Below the pieces are notes generated by a model. That model was not told where the DNA came from, did not search any database, and worked only from the letters and a program-made list of their open reading frames with translations. From Flavobacteriaceae bacterium (GTDB lineage Bacteria; Bacteroidota; Bacteroidia; Flavobacteriales; Flavobacteriaceae): a stretch of 45,066 nt of DNA. Position 1 is the first letter of the stretch. Each line of letters opens with the position of its first letter. The DNA is taken from the NCBI GenBank assembly GCA_030828565.1, contig JAURCF010000004.1, positions 1 through 45,066 of the forward strand. The letters run 5' to 3'. Shown in pieces: positions 24,434 to 33,483 of the stretch. The translations under genes were made by a program, and so were the position numbers.

Positions 24434-24993
24434 ACCAACTCCTTGTGTCGAAAACAATTGGTTGTGTGGTCATTGACCATTCCAGTAGCCTGCATATGAG
24501 CATACACTACTGTGGAACCCACAAATTTAAAACCTCGCTTTTTTAGGTCTTTACTTATCCGATCTGATAAGGGAGTATTGGCAGGAATTTCTTCTAGCTT
24601 TTTATACCTATTTTGAATAGGTTTCCCATTTACAAACCCCCAAATATAGTTACTAAAACTTCCAAATTCTTTTTGAATTCGAAGAAAAGATTGTGCGTTT
24701 GTAACAGCAGAATTGATTTTGAGTCGATTGCGAATAATGTTAGCATTTTGCATAAGCGCTTCTAATTTTGGAGCTTCATAAAGCGCTATTTTTTGATAGT
24801 CAAAAGCATCAAAAGCTTCCCTAAAATGTTCGCGTTTTCGCAAAATGGTAATCCAACTCAATCCTGCTTGAAAGGTTTCAAGAATCAAAAACTCAAAAAG
24901 GGTTGCATCGTCAAAAACGGGAGTTCCCCATTCCAAATCGTGGTAAGTTTCGTAGAGCGAGTCACCCTCGCACCATACGCATCGTTGCTTCAT
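24430..24993 (-). CDS. tag: DNA-3-methyladenine glycosylase I
   Basis: Removes 3-methyladenine from alkylated DNA. The 187-residue protein begins MKQRCVWCEGDSLYETYHDL with the conserved CxWC and YHDxEWG motifs, has the helix-hairpin-helix-like core LETFQAGLSWITILRKREHF, and ends with VYAHMQATGMVNDHTTNCFR, whose His and Cys with the N-terminal Cys and His form the zinc snap. All expected zinc ligands are visible. It is convergent with aat; no partner genes. Confidence 0.96.
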   Translation of the reverse strand: MKQRCVWCEGDSLYETYHDLEWGTPVFDDATLFEFLILETFQAGLSWITILRKREHFREAFDAFDYQKIALYEAPKLEALMQNANIIRNRLKINSAVTNAQSFLRIQKEFGSFSNYIWGFVNGKPIQNRYKKLEEIPANTPLSDRISKDLKKRGFKFVGSTVVYAHMQATGMVNDHTTNCFRHKELV

Positions 24994-25054
24994 TTCTTTA
25001 TTATTTTGGGATAAGTAAGATACAAAATTTCCTACATAGCAAATGGATCGACGA

Positions 25055-25756
25055 TTAAATCGTCTCGTTTTTCAAATGCTTTTCAAAGGCCTCAAGGGTC
25101 ATAGCGTCTGTAACCTCATAGCAGCCAATACGCGTTCTTCGAAGTGCGGTAAGATGCGCTCCAGAGTCTAGCGATTTCCCAAAATCATGAGCCAAAGACC
25201 GAATGTAGGTTCCTTTACCGCAACAAACAGTAACCGCTACTTCAGGAATTTCAATGCGAGTAACCTCCATAGATGTAATCGAAACGGTTCGGCTTGGAAT
25301 ATCCACAGCTTCTTCTTCACGCGCATATTCATAAAGGCGTTTTCCATTTTTTTTCAAGGCAGAAAAAATAGGCGGTTGTTGTTGAATATCTCCAATAAAA
25401 GTTGCTGCTACGTCTTTTATTTTTTGATCTGTAATATGATTGATTTCAAACGATTGGTCGATTTTGGTTTCCAAATCATAGGATGGCGTAGTAGCACCCA
25501 AACAAAATGTTGCATCGTATTCTTTTTCTTGCCCTTGAAGTTCTTGTATTTTTTTTGTGAACTTCCCTGTGCAAATCAACAGCAACCCTGACGCCAAAGG
25601 ATCGAGGGTTCCCGCATGTCCAACTTTAATTTTTTTAAGTTGAAATTGTTGTCGAATGAGCCAACGAATCTTGTTAACCGCCTGAAATGAAGTCCATTCA
25701 AGAGGCTTGTCTATAAGCAGTAACTTGCCTTCCAAAAAATCTTCTTTTTGAAACAT
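25055..25756 (-). CDS. truB: tRNA pseudouridine(55) synthase TruB
   Basis: Makes pseudouridine 55 in the T loop of tRNAs. The 233-residue protein contains LLIDKPLEWTSFQAVNKIRW, the catalytic aspartate segment KVGHAGTLDPLASGLLLICT, YDATFCLGATTPSYDLE and the late GKGTYIRSLAHDFGK motif. It lacks the full C-terminal PUA-like extension of the E. coli enzyme (314 residues), as in other Bacteroidota. It is the last gene of ftsX-DUF3098-uppP-truB, three bases after uppP. Confidence 0.96.
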   Translation of the reverse strand: MFQKEDFLEGKLLLIDKPLEWTSFQAVNKIRWLIRQQFQLKKIKVGHAGTLDPLASGLLLICTGKFTKKIQELQGQEKEYDATFCLGATTPSYDLETKIDQSFEINHITDQKIKDVAATFIGDIQQQPPIFSALKKNGKRLYEYAREEEAVDIPSRTVSITSMEVTRIEIPEVAVTVCCGKGTYIRSLAHDFGKSLDSGAHLTALRRTRIGCYEVTDAMTLEAFEKHLKNETI

Positions 25757-25759
25757 TCG

Positions 25760-26551
25760 TTAAGCGATTGAAAAAATAATAGCAATTAGTCCCACCAATG
25801 CACAGTACAATCCAAAATACCGCAAACTACTTTTTTTAACCAAAAGAATCATCCACTTACAGGCAAGAACTCCCGTTGTAAAAGCAGCAATAAACCCAAC
25901 GAGTAAGGGAATGAAAGAAGTTTCTTCAGAACTAAGATCGCCTTCCAAAAGCGATTTTGCAATGCTTCCAAAGATAAGAGGAACGACCATTAAAAAAGAA
26001 AAACGTGCCGCACGCTCCCTATCAATCCCCAACAATACAGACGTAGCAATTGTAGCTCCGCTTCTCGAAATCCCAGGTAAAATAGCAATGGCTTGCGCAA
26101 TTCCAATTCCTACAACATGGACGTTTGACACTTCTTTGACCGTTTTTTTAGCGGTATCCGCTACAATCAATAATGCAGCAGTAACACACAACATCAGTCC
26201 AATAAGCAATATATTTTCATTAAATAGATGTTCGATTTGACTTTCAAAAAAGAGGCCTACCAATGCGGCGGGAATCATTGAAATGATAATTTTAAGAGAA
26301 AATTTACTGGAATCGTTCCATTGAAAAGCAAACAGTCCTTTAATGATTTCAGCGACTTCTTTTCGAAATACCACCAAAGTACTTAGTGCCGTAGCTCCAT
26401 GAACAAAAACAGTAAACAGCAAACCGTCTTTTGGCAAAGATTCATCACCTAAAAGGAATTTTACAATTTCTAAGTGACCGCTCGATGACACAGGCAAAAA
26501 CTCAGTGAGACCTTGGATAATCCCTAAAATTACTGCGTCGAGTGCGCTCAT
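25760..26551 (-). CDS. uppP: Undecaprenyl-diphosphatase
   Basis: BacA/UppP dephosphorylates undecaprenyl diphosphate to recycle the lipid carrier for peptidoglycan; loss sensitises to bacitracin. The 263-residue polytopic protein has the two catalytic motifs GLTEFLPVSSSGHLEI near 14-29 and LPGISRSGATIATSVLLGI near 155-175, and FRKE-type basic residues in the first loop. It overlaps DUF3098 by four bases and precedes truB by three. Confidence 0.96.
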   Translation of the reverse strand: MSALDAVILGIIQGLTEFLPVSSSGHLEIVKFLLGDESLPKDGLLFTVFVHGATALSTLVVFRKEVAEIIKGLFAFQWNDSSKFSLKIIISMIPAALVGLFFESQIEHLFNENILLIGLMLCVTAALLIVADTAKKTVKEVSNVHVVGIGIAQAIAILPGISRSGATIATSVLLGIDRERAARFSFLMVVPLIFGSIAKSLLEGDLSSEETSFIPLLVGFIAAFTTGVLACKWMILLVKKSSLRYFGLYCALVGLIAIIFSIA

Positions 26552-26790
26552 TGCTTGTTTTTAGGATTGACAAGAATCGCATAAATCTCAATGGCAAATC
26601 CAATCAATACGAGTGTTGGCGCCAATCGAATTCTTTGAGAACTAAAAATTTCAGGATTGAAAACATTGGGATCATCACTTCCGCCTCCGGCCATTAGCAA
26701 AAACCCGAGTGCGATAAAAAATATACCAATAAACATCCATCGGTAATTTTTGGATTGAAATAAAAATTCTTTTTTAGGTTGTTTTTTCAT
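26548..26790 (-). CDS. DUF3098 two-helix membrane protein
   Basis: An 80-residue protein with two membrane helices (WMFIGIFFIALGFLLMAGG and LAPTLVLIGFAIEIYAILV) separated by a loop containing DPNVFNPEIFSSQRIR, the recognised signature of DUF3098. It is found in Bacteroidota between ftsX and uppP, so a role in cell-envelope or division processes is likely, but nothing is established. Start and stop overlap or abut neighbours (4-base overlap with uppP, 4-base gap after ftsX). Confidence 0.9.
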   Translation of the reverse strand: MKKQPKKEFLFQSKNYRWMFIGIFFIALGFLLMAGGGSDDPNVFNPEIFSSQRIRLAPTLVLIGFAIEIYAILVNPKNKQ

Positions 26791-26794
26791 GGGA

Positions 26795-27670
26795 TTAGTA
26801 TAAACGATCCGTTTTTAAATTCAAATAGCGTTGGGTTGCGAAAAAAGTGCTGATGGCTGTAATAACAATTCCAATCAACAATATAGATCCAAACAACATT
26901 CCCAACATGGGGTAGTCGTATTTTAGGTCGAGTTGAGGAAAGAGACGACTTACATATTCAATCATTGCCACGATGCCTGCTATTGCCAAAAGAGCCCCCA
27001 ATATTCCAAGTTGCATATGCGTCCAAACAAATGGTCGTCGAATGAAGCGTTTGGTTGCTCCAACCATTTGCATGGTCTTGATAATCATTCTTTTGGAATA
27101 GATAGCTAAACGAATGGAACTATTAATTAATAAGATAGAAATAACCAAAAACCCTCCTGAAATGACCAATATCCAAAAACTAATTCTTCGAATATTATCG
27201 TTTAGTAAGCTAATCAATGGACGGTCATAAGAGACACTTTCTACATAATTTTTGGCAGATAATTCGTTGCTGATAACCTGAATGGATTCACTATCCACAT
27301 AAGCAGCATTTAAAAAAACATCGATTGAATTTTGAAGTGGATTGTATCCTAAAAAATCCATGTAATTTTCTCCGATTTCTTCGCTGTGTTGCTCTGCAGC
27401 GTCTTGTTTTGAGACAAAAGTAGCGGACTTTGTGTAGTCTGCTAAAGCCAATTTTTTTTGCAACTGAGTAATTTCAATTTCTTTGGCACTGTCTTTTAAA
27501 TATACGGTAAGTGCAATTTGTTCTTTGAAATGGTTGGCAACTTTTTGGGTATTCAAAGCCAGTAATCCGAACATCCCTAAAACAAACAATACCAAAGCGA
27601 TACTTACAGTAACGGACAGATAAGAGGTTATTAACCTTCGTTTTTGGTAACTTTCAAATGAACTTGCCAT
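26795..27670 (-). CDS. ftsX: Cell division permease FtsX
   Basis: Membrane partner of the FtsE ATPase; FtsEX activates peptidoglycan hydrolases at the septum. The 291-residue protein has a cytoplasmic N-terminus (ASSFESYQKRRLITSYLSV), helix 1 (VSIALVLFVLGMFGLLAL), a periplasmic FtsX-ECD region (FKEQIALTVYLKDSAKEIEI), and three further helices including FWILVISGGFLVISILLINS and the MIIKTMQMVGATKRFIRRPF cytoplasmic loop. I use the ATG at 27670. The frame stays open to 27928, but that extension covers the leuS promoter and start and has no FtsX features. ftsE is not in the window. It heads the operon. Confidence 0.94.
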   Translation of the reverse strand: MASSFESYQKRRLITSYLSVTVSIALVLFVLGMFGLLALNTQKVANHFKEQIALTVYLKDSAKEIEITQLQKKLALADYTKSATFVSKQDAAEQHSEEIGENYMDFLGYNPLQNSIDVFLNAAYVDSESIQVISNELSAKNYVESVSYDRPLISLLNDNIRRISFWILVISGGFLVISILLINSSIRLAIYSKRMIIKTMQMVGATKRFIRRPFVWTHMQLGILGALLAIAGIVAMIEYVSRLFPQLDLKYDYPMLGMLFGSILLIGIVITAISTFFATQRYLNLKTDRLY

Positions 27671-27745
27671 GAATTGAATTGTGATGTAAAAATAAGAAAC
27701 CATTTTGAAATGAGTGCCCTCTTTTTTCATTCGTACAATTAAACG

Positions 27746-27753
27746 TATTTTTG
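27746..27753 (+). promoter_or_regulatory. Promoter -7 element for leuS
   Basis: TATTTTTG matches TAnnTTTG and lies 22 bases before the leuS start, in the 105-base gap to the divergent ftsX. Confidence 0.65.
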
Positions 27754-27775
27754 CCTTCAAATATTTCAACGATAC

Positions 27776-30589
27776 ATGTCCTACGATTTTAAAAAAATTG
27801 AAAACTATTGGCAGTCCTACTGGGCAAAAAATCAAACATTTGCGGCTGAAAATTCTAGCAAGTTGCCCAAATATTATGTGTTGGATATGTTTCCCTATCC
27901 TTCGGGTGCAGGGCTGCATGTTGGTCATCCACTAGGATATATTGCAAGTGATATTGTTGCCAGATACAAGCGCCACAAAGGGTTCAATGTTTTGCATCCT
28001 CAAGGATACGATTCGTTTGGATTGCCCGCAGAACAATACGCAATTCAAACTGGTCAACACCCCGCAATTACTACTGAAACCAATATCAATCGATACAGAC
28101 AGCAGCTCGATCAACTTGGATTTTCATTTGATTGGAGTCGTGAAATACGAACTTCCGATTCGACTTACTACAAGTGGACGCAGTGGATTTTTATCCAATT
28201 GTTCAACGCATGGTACGACCTTTCTTTAAATAAAGCCCGTTCGATTACTACGTTGATAACATTATTTTCAGAGCAAGGAAACAAAAACATAACAGCTGTA
28301 TGTGATGAAAATCCACCTGAATTTTCTGCCCAAGAATGGAATGATTTTTCGGAAATAGAACAGCAAAAAATTCTATTGCAATACCGATTGGCTTATTTAT
28401 CCGATACGGAGGTCAATTGGTGTGCTGAATTGGGAACCGTATTGGCAAATGACGAAATTATCAATGGAGTTTCAGAACGAGGAGGTCATCCTGTAATTCG
28501 TAAAAAAATGAAGCAATGGAGCATGCGTATTTCTGCTTATGCCGATCGATTGCTTCAGGGTCTTGAAAAAATAGATTGGCCTGAACCGTTAAAAGAAATG
28601 CAGCGCAATTGGATTGGAAAATCTGTTGGGGCCTCCGTAGTATTTAACGTAACGGATTACGATGCAACGGTTGAAGTATTTACTACTCGACCCGACACGT
28701 TGTTTGGAGTTACGTTTATGACATTAGCTCCCGAACACGAATTGGTTTCTAAAATAACGACCCAAGAACAAAGCGCTGAGGTAAACGCTTATGTGGAACA
28801 GACCTCCAAACGAAGCGAACGAGATCGAATGACTGATGTAAAATCTATTACTGGAGTTTTTACAGGTGCTTATGCAATCCACCCACTAACAAAACAACAA
28901 ATTCCTATTTGGATTGGAGATTATGTATTGGCCGGCTATGGAACAGGAGCTGTAATGGCAGTTCCTTGCGGTGACCAACGCGATTATGATTTTGCAACTC
29001 ATTTTAATATTCCAATTGTAAATATTTTTAAAGATGCCGATATTTCAAAAGAAGCTTTTACGGATAAAGAGAATTCCGTAATTGCAAATTCTGACTTTTT
29101 GAATGGATTGTCTTACAAAGAGGCTTCTCAAAAAGTCATTGCTTCATTGGAAAAAATAGGCGCTGGAAAAGGAACTATTAATTATCGACTGCGAGACGCT
29201 GTTTTTAGCCGACAACGATATTGGGGTGAGCCGTTTCCTGTTTATTATAAGGAAGGAATGCCTCAAATGATTGATCGAGCGCATTTGCCTATTTTATTAC
29301 CGAAAGTAGAAAAATACTTGCCGACTCAAGAGGGCGCACCTCCTTTGGGAAACTCTTCCCAATGGGGTTGGGATGAGCAAAACAATAACGTGGTTTCCAA
29401 CGATAAAATAGATCATCAAACCGTATTTCCATTAGAGCTAAATACCATGCCAGGATGGGCAGGTAGCTCTTGGTATTTTAATCGATACATGGATGCTCAC
29501 AATACAGAAGAGTTTGCATCGCAAGAGGCTCTGCACTATTGGAAAGAAGTGGATTTGTATTTAGGAGGAAGCGAACACGCTACAGGTCACTTGCTTTATT
29601 CACGTTTTTGGCAGCACTTTTTGTACGACATGGAACAAGTTCCTGTTGAAGAATACGCCAAAAAACTAATTAATCAGGGAATGATTTTAGGAACGAGTGC
29701 ACTTGCATATCGCAAAAGAGGCACACAAACGTTTTTATCCAAAGGATTGGTTCAAGACCATGAAGTTGACCCCGTTCATGTGGATGTTAGTTTTGTTAAT
29801 AGTTCGGACGAGTTGGATGTTGAACAACTCAAAAAGTGGCAATCCCAATTTGCGGAAGCTAGTTTTGAGTTAGAAGAAGGTGTTTTTAGAGTAGGTCGTG
29901 AGGTCGAAAAAATGTCAAAATCCAAATACAACGTTGTCAATCCCGATGACATTTGCGAACAATACGGAGCAGACACCCTACGAATGTATGAAATGTTTTT
30001 GGGCCCCATTGAGCAAGCAAAGCCCTGGAATACAGCGGGAATTTCGGGAGTTCATTCCTTTTTAAGAAAATTGTGGAAATTGTTTCATCTGAACGAATCT
30101 TTTGAAATTTCGGAAGAAAAACCATCGAGGGAATCCTTAAAAACACTTCACAAAACCATCAAGAAAGTAACAGAAGACATCGAGAATTTTTCATTCAACA
30201 CTTCTGTAAGTTCTTTTATGATTTGTGTGAACGAATTGTCGGCTCAACAATGCAACCAACGATCAATTTTAGAACCGCTTACGTGCTTGATTTCGCCCTT
30301 TGCGCCTCATATAGCCGAGGAATTATGGAAATTATTAGGACATCAAGAGTCCCTATCCAAAACGCCCTATCCAGTATATGAAGAACACTATTTGATAGAA
30401 AGTTCCAAAGAATATCCTATTTCTTTCAATGGAAAGATGCGGTTTACTAAAAAATTACCCCTTTCATTATCTCCAAAAGAAATTGAAAACGAAGTGCTTG
30501 CGGATGATCGAACACAACAACAGCTGGACGGAAGAACGCCCAAAAAAGTGATTGTTGTGCCAGGAAAAATTGTAAATATTGTAGGCTGA
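27776..30589 (+). CDS. leuS: Leucyl-tRNA synthetase
   Basis: Class I synthetase charging tRNA-Leu. The 937-residue protein has the HIGH equivalent HVGHPLGY (about 48-55) after DMFPYPSGAGL, the CP1 editing domain (TTRPDTLFGVTFMTLAPEHE, and GTGAVMAVPCGDQRDYDFA with the editing Asp), the leucine-specific stretch with YLGGSEHATGHLLYSRFW, KMSKSKYN at about 712, and the anticodon-binding and C-terminal domains. It is longer than the E. coli enzyme (860), mostly through an insertion around 680-705 (DVSFVNSSDELDVEQLKKWQ) and one near 155-190, as in other Bacteroidota. The semiSWEET gene begins at its stop codon. Confidence 0.98.
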   Translation: MSYDFKKIENYWQSYWAKNQTFAAENSSKLPKYYVLDMFPYPSGAGLHVGHPLGYIASDIVARYKRHKGFNVLHPQGYDSFGLPAEQYAIQTGQHPAITTETNINRYRQQLDQLGFSFDWSREIRTSDSTYYKWTQWIFIQLFNAWYDLSLNKARSITTLITLFSEQGNKNITAVCDENPPEFSAQEWNDFSEIEQQKILLQYRLAYLSDTEVNWCAELGTVLANDEIINGVSERGGHPVIRKKMKQWSMRISAYADRLLQGLEKIDWPEPLKEMQRNWIGKSVGASVVFNVTDYDATVEVFTTRPDTLFGVTFMTLAPEHELVSKITTQEQSAEVNAYVEQTSKRSERDRMTDVKSITGVFTGAYAIHPLTKQQIPIWIGDYVLAGYGTGAVMAVPCGDQRDYDFATHFNIPIVNIFKDADISKEAFTDKENSVIANSDFLNGLSYKEASQKVIASLEKIGAGKGTINYRLRDAVFSRQRYWGEPFPVYYKEGMPQMIDRAHLPILLPKVEKYLPTQEGAPPLGNSSQWGWDEQNNNVVSNDKIDHQTVFPLELNTMPGWAGSSWYFNRYMDAHNTEEFASQEALHYWKEVDLYLGGSEHATGHLLYSRFWQHFLYDMEQVPVEEYAKKLINQGMILGTSALAYRKRGTQTFLSKGLVQDHEVDPVHVDVSFVNSSDELDVEQLKKWQSQFAEASFELEEGVFRVGREVEKMSKSKYNVVNPDDICEQYGADTLRMYEMFLGPIEQAKPWNTAGISGVHSFLRKLWKLFHLNESFEISEEKPSRESLKTLHKTIKKVTEDIENFSFNTSVSSFMICVNELSAQQCNQRSILEPLTCLISPFAPHIAEELWKLLGHQESLSKTPYPVYEEHYLIESSKEYPISFNGKMRFTKKLPLSLSPKEIENEVLADDRTQQQLDGRTPKKVIVVPGKIVNIVG

Positions 30590-30855
30590 TGGAAATATCT
30601 ATAGAGTGGATTGGGTTTATAGCAGCCCTTTTGACAACAGGAGCTTTTGTTCCTCAGGTATTTAAAACACTCAAAACTAAATCAACTGAAGGGCTTTCAT
30701 TAACTATGTATATGAGTATGTTTGTAGGAATCATGTTGTGGCTTTTTTATGGAATCAAAATTCAAAGCATTTCTATGATTATTGCCAATGTTGTAACGGG
30801 TGGATTAACACTCTCTATTTTGGTGATGATTATTCTTCACAAAAAGAAAAATTAA
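30589..30855 (+). CDS. SemiSWEET-type PQ-loop sugar transporter
   Basis: An 88-residue protein with three membrane helices in the 1-3-2 PQ-loop fold: IEWIGFIAALLTTGAFVPQV with the PQ motif, LTMYMSMFVGIMLWLFYGIK, and MIIANVVTGGLTLSILVMII. SemiSWEETs act as homodimers moving small sugars down a gradient. Its ATG overlaps the leuS stop by one base (TGATG), which suggests translational coupling although the two functions are unrelated. Confidence 0.9.
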   Translation: MEISIEWIGFIAALLTTGAFVPQVFKTLKTKSTEGLSLTMYMSMFVGIMLWLFYGIKIQSISMIIANVVTGGLTLSILVMIILHKKKN

Positions 30856-30902
30856 TAAGGTATATTTTATAATTTTACAATTCAATTTTAAAGACTTTTT
30901 TT

Positions 30903-31595
30903 ATGACAGGGTATTATATTTTAGCACTTGCTATTGGCGGAATTAGCATGCTTGTGAGTTCACAGTTAAAAAGGAAGTTTAAAAAATATTCCAAAGTGAC
31001 TTTACGCAATGGGATGAGTGGGGCAGAAATTGCAGAAAAAATGCTTTCTGATCATGGAATACGCGATGTAAAAGTTGTTTCTACCCCAGGAATGTTAACA
31101 GATCATTACAATCCCAAAACCAAAACAGTAAACCTAAGCGAAGGAGTGTATTCAAAACGAAATGCTTCTGCAGCAGCAGTTGCGGCGCATGAGTGCGGCC
31201 ATGCTGTTCAGCATGCTGTCGGGTATGAATGGCTTCAAATGCGCTCAAAGCTAGTGCCTGTAGTGAGCGTTGCGGCGAACTATTCGATTTGGATTATAAT
31301 TGCCGGTTTGTTTTTTGTAAACAGCACGGCTTTTGGGTATGAACTGGCAATGATCGGCGTTGTGATGTTTGGTTTGGGAACCTTGTTTAGTTTTGTAACC
31401 CTTCCTGTTGAATACGATGCGAGCAATCGAGCCCTGGCTTGGCTAGAACGAAAAAATATGGTGTCTCAACAAGAACTCGTTGGCGCAAAAGACGCTCTCA
31501 AATGGGCGGCTCGCACCTATGTGGTAGCGGCTATTGGATCATTAGCTACACTCATCTATTTGTTGCTTCGAGTGAATTCTTCAAATAGAAATTAA
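30903..31595 (+). CDS. Zinc membrane metallopeptidase (YugP/Zn_peptidase_2 family)
   Basis: A 230-residue membrane protein: helix 1 (YYILALAIGGISMLVSSQL), a cytoplasmic region with LRNGMSGAEIAEKMLSDHGI and VNLSEGVYSKRNASAAAVAA, the HExxH zinc site AAHECGHAVQHAVGY at about 99-103, and three later helices (SIWIIIAGLFFVNSTAF; GVVMFGLGTLFSFVTLPVE). The third zinc ligand is likely in VEYDASNRALAWLE. It is similar in plan to HtpX/Oma1-type proteases, and its substrate is unknown. Its TAA abuts the TAA of the convergent Lrp gene with no gap. Confidence 0.92.
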   Translation: MTGYYILALAIGGISMLVSSQLKRKFKKYSKVTLRNGMSGAEIAEKMLSDHGIRDVKVVSTPGMLTDHYNPKTKTVNLSEGVYSKRNASAAAVAAHECGHAVQHAVGYEWLQMRSKLVPVVSVAANYSIWIIIAGLFFVNSTAFGYELAMIGVVMFGLGTLFSFVTLPVEYDASNRALAWLERKNMVSQQELVGAKDALKWAARTYVVAAIGSLATLIYLLLRVNSSNRN

Positions 31596-32066
31596 TTACA
31601 AAGCAATTTGTCGATCAATTTGTTGCTCCAAAGAAATAAAAGTTTCTGTTCTGGAAATACCCTCGATGGACTGAATTTCTTTGTTGAGTAGGTTCATGAG
31701 GTGTTGGTTGTCTTTGCAGATGACTTTAATCAAAACGCTCCAATTTCCCGTAGTATAATGACATTCCAAAACTTCAGGAATCTCCTTAAGCTTATTAACT
31801 GCCTCAGGATTTCGCATGGCTTTATCCAAATAAATGCCAATAAAAGCCATGGTGGTGTAGCCTAAAATTTTTGGATTAACCTTAAGATTGCTACTGGCAA
31901 TAATTCCAGCACTTTCCAGTTTTCGCAAACGCTGATGAATAGCAGCTCCCGAAATTCCAACACTGCGTGAAATTTCTAAAATGGGCCGTCGCGCGTCTTC
32001 CATTAATGCACGCAATAATTGCTTATCAATACCATCAATAATTACCTGCTGATCAATACGCTTCAT
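31596..32066 (-). CDS. Lrp/AsnC family transcriptional regulator
   Basis: A 156-residue feast/famine regulator. Residues 10-60 are the AsnC-type helix-turn-helix (DKQLLRALMEDARRPILEIS, GISGAAIHQRLRKLESAGII) and about 70-150 the RAM ligand-binding domain (YTTMAFIGIYLDKAMRNPEA, VLECHYTTGNWSVLIKVICK). Such proteins sense amino acids as octamers. No amino-acid gene is adjacent, so the regulon cannot be predicted; autoregulation in the AT-rich gap upstream is usual for the family. Confidence 0.95.
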   Translation of the reverse strand: MKRIDQQVIIDGIDKQLLRALMEDARRPILEISRSVGISGAAIHQRLRKLESAGIIASSNLKVNPKILGYTTMAFIGIYLDKAMRNPEAVNKLKEIPEVLECHYTTGNWSVLIKVICKDNQHLMNLLNKEIQSIEGISRTETFISLEQQIDRQIAL

Positions 32067-32210
32067 AAGTTTCTATTTATCATTAATTTTTACAATAAAA
32101 TTAAATATTTCAATTCAATTTTTTAAAACAATGTGTAAATGTAATGTAATAAATCTTTTTTATGGAACCCATAAGGGGTTCTAAGCTTCAGTACAACCGA
32201 GATAAATGAG

Positions 32211-32218
32211 TACATTTG
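32211..32218 (+). promoter_or_regulatory. Promoter -7 element for the DUF423 gene
   Basis: TACATTTG matches TAnnTTTG and ends 22 bases before the start codon. Nothing else recognisable was seen in the 174-base divergent gap. Confidence 0.6.
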
Positions 32219-32240
32219 TTGATTACTTAAAATCGTTAGA

Positions 32241-32633
32241 ATGAATACTAAGTTGGTTTTTTGGGCGTGTTTTTTTGGATTGACATCCGTAATTTTAGGG
32301 GCTTTTGGAGCCCATATTTTAGGAAACTATTTAACTTTCGAAGAACTGCAATCTTTTAAAACCGCTACATCCTATCAGCTTTTTCATAGTCTTTTATTGC
32401 TTTTAGTGGCTTCTTCGAATTTTTTTTCAACCCAAACCATCCAATGGGCGGGTCGATTTTTATGGGTAGGAATTTTTCTGTTTTCATTTTCCATTTACGC
32501 TCTCACTCTCGACCGGCTGATAGGAATTGATGTCGGGTTTTTAGGCCCTATAACCCCTCTTGGAGGGTTGTGTCTTATAGTGTCTTGGGGAATTTTAATG
32601 ACGACAACGTTTACGAAATTAAAAAAGCAATAG
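32241..32633 (+). CDS. DUF423 (YgdD/TMEM256-like) membrane protein
   Basis: A 130-residue protein with four membrane helices, carrying the family signature LGAFGAHILGNYLTFEELQS followed by FKTATSYQLFHSLLLLLVAS, and the late LGPITPLGGLCLIVSWGILM. DUF423/YgdD proteins are widespread small inner-membrane proteins of unknown function. It is monocistronic. The 103 bases after it to hemD (convergent) hold no gene or clear terminator that I can see. Confidence 0.93.
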   Translation: MNTKLVFWACFFGLTSVILGAFGAHILGNYLTFEELQSFKTATSYQLFHSLLLLLVASSNFFSTQTIQWAGRFLWVGIFLFSFSIYALTLDRLIGIDVGFLGPITPLGGLCLIVSWGILMTTTFTKLKKQ

Positions 32634-32736
32634 CAAACGACTGCAATGCGGACATATTTATAATTGAAAACCGTTTAAATCATGGATCGAATTACGGATT
32701 TAAAATACCTAATTTGGCAAGTAAGGGAACTTAAAA

Positions 32737-33483
32737 TTACCGCTTGTTTGCTTCCCGAATATAGGAATCCAAAGCCATAGTCATGGATGGCGTTTTGGGA
32801 GAAGGCGCTTCGATATCAATCCGCAACCCTGCTTCTTTAGCAGCTTTTACGGTAGTGTTTCCAAAAACTGCAATCCGGGTATTGTTTTGTTCAAAATCGG
32901 GAAAGTTTTTGAATAATGAATCAATACCTGAAGGACTGAAAAACACCAATACGTCGTAATATACATCTCTTAAATCAGAAAGATCACTAACAACAGTCTT
33001 ATAAAACACCCCTTGAGTCCAATCAACTTTTAGCTCATTAAGTTGATCAGGGATACTAGGCTTAAGCATGTCTGAACAAGGAAGCAAGAAGGTTTCGTCT
33101 TTGTATTTTTTTATAAGCGAAACAACATCTTCAAATTTTCGTTGACCAACATAGATCTTTCGCTTTCTATACACTACATATTTTTGCAAATAAAAGGCAA
33201 CGGCTTCGGATTGACAAAAATACTTGAGAGTGTTAGGAATCGTATAACGCATTTCTTCAGCCACTCTAAAAAAGTGATCCACAGCATTTCTGCTAGTTAA
33301 TATGATGGCAGTGTATTTTGATAAATCGATTTTTTGCTGGCGAATTTCTTTTACAGGAACTCCCTCAACATGAATAAAGGGACGAAAGTCGATGTTTACC
33401 TTAAGATTTTCTTTTAACTGAATGTATGGAGAGTTTTCTATGGTAGGTTGCGGCTGAGAAACTAAAATAGTTTTTACTTTCAT
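32737..33483 (-). CDS. hemD: Uroporphyrinogen-III synthase
   Basis: Cyclises hydroxymethylbilane to uroporphyrinogen III in haem synthesis. The 248-residue protein has the HemD two-lobe alternation: TILVSQPQPTIENSPYIQLK, TAIILTSRNAVDHFFRV, YFCQSEAVAFYLQKYVVYRK, and the second-lobe DVLVFFSPSGIDSLFKNFPD followed by RIAVFGNTTVKAAKEAGLRI. HemD sequences diverge strongly, but these 'ts.nav..f' and 'fts.s....l' motifs are characteristic. It overlaps DUF4271 by four bases; that pairing is usual in Bacteroidota. Other haem genes are not in the window. Confidence 0.9.
   Translation of the reverse strand: MKVKTILVSQPQPTIENSPYIQLKENLKVNIDFRPFIHVEGVPVKEIRQQKIDLSKYTAIILTSRNAVDHFFRVAEEMRYTIPNTLKYFCQSEAVAFYLQKYVVYRKRKIYVGQRKFEDVVSLIKKYKDETFLLPCSDMLKPSIPDQLNELKVDWTQGVFYKTVVSDLSDLRDVYYDVLVFFSPSGIDSLFKNFPDFEQNNTRIAVFGNTTVKAAKEAGLRIDIEAPSPKTPSMTMALDSYIREANKR

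Noticed and set aside
27671-27928. N-terminal extension of FtsX by 86 residues
   Set aside because: The extension covers the leuS promoter and the first 150 bases of leuS on the other strand and encodes nothing FtsX-like; the ATG at 27670 gives the normal FtsX N-terminus and length.
32160-32185. Possible second thi-box-like sequence (ATAAGGGGTTC) upstream of DUF423
   Set aside because: It shares only the first few bases with the riboswitch at 18351; CTGAGA and the ACCTG/GGATAATGCC elements are absent.
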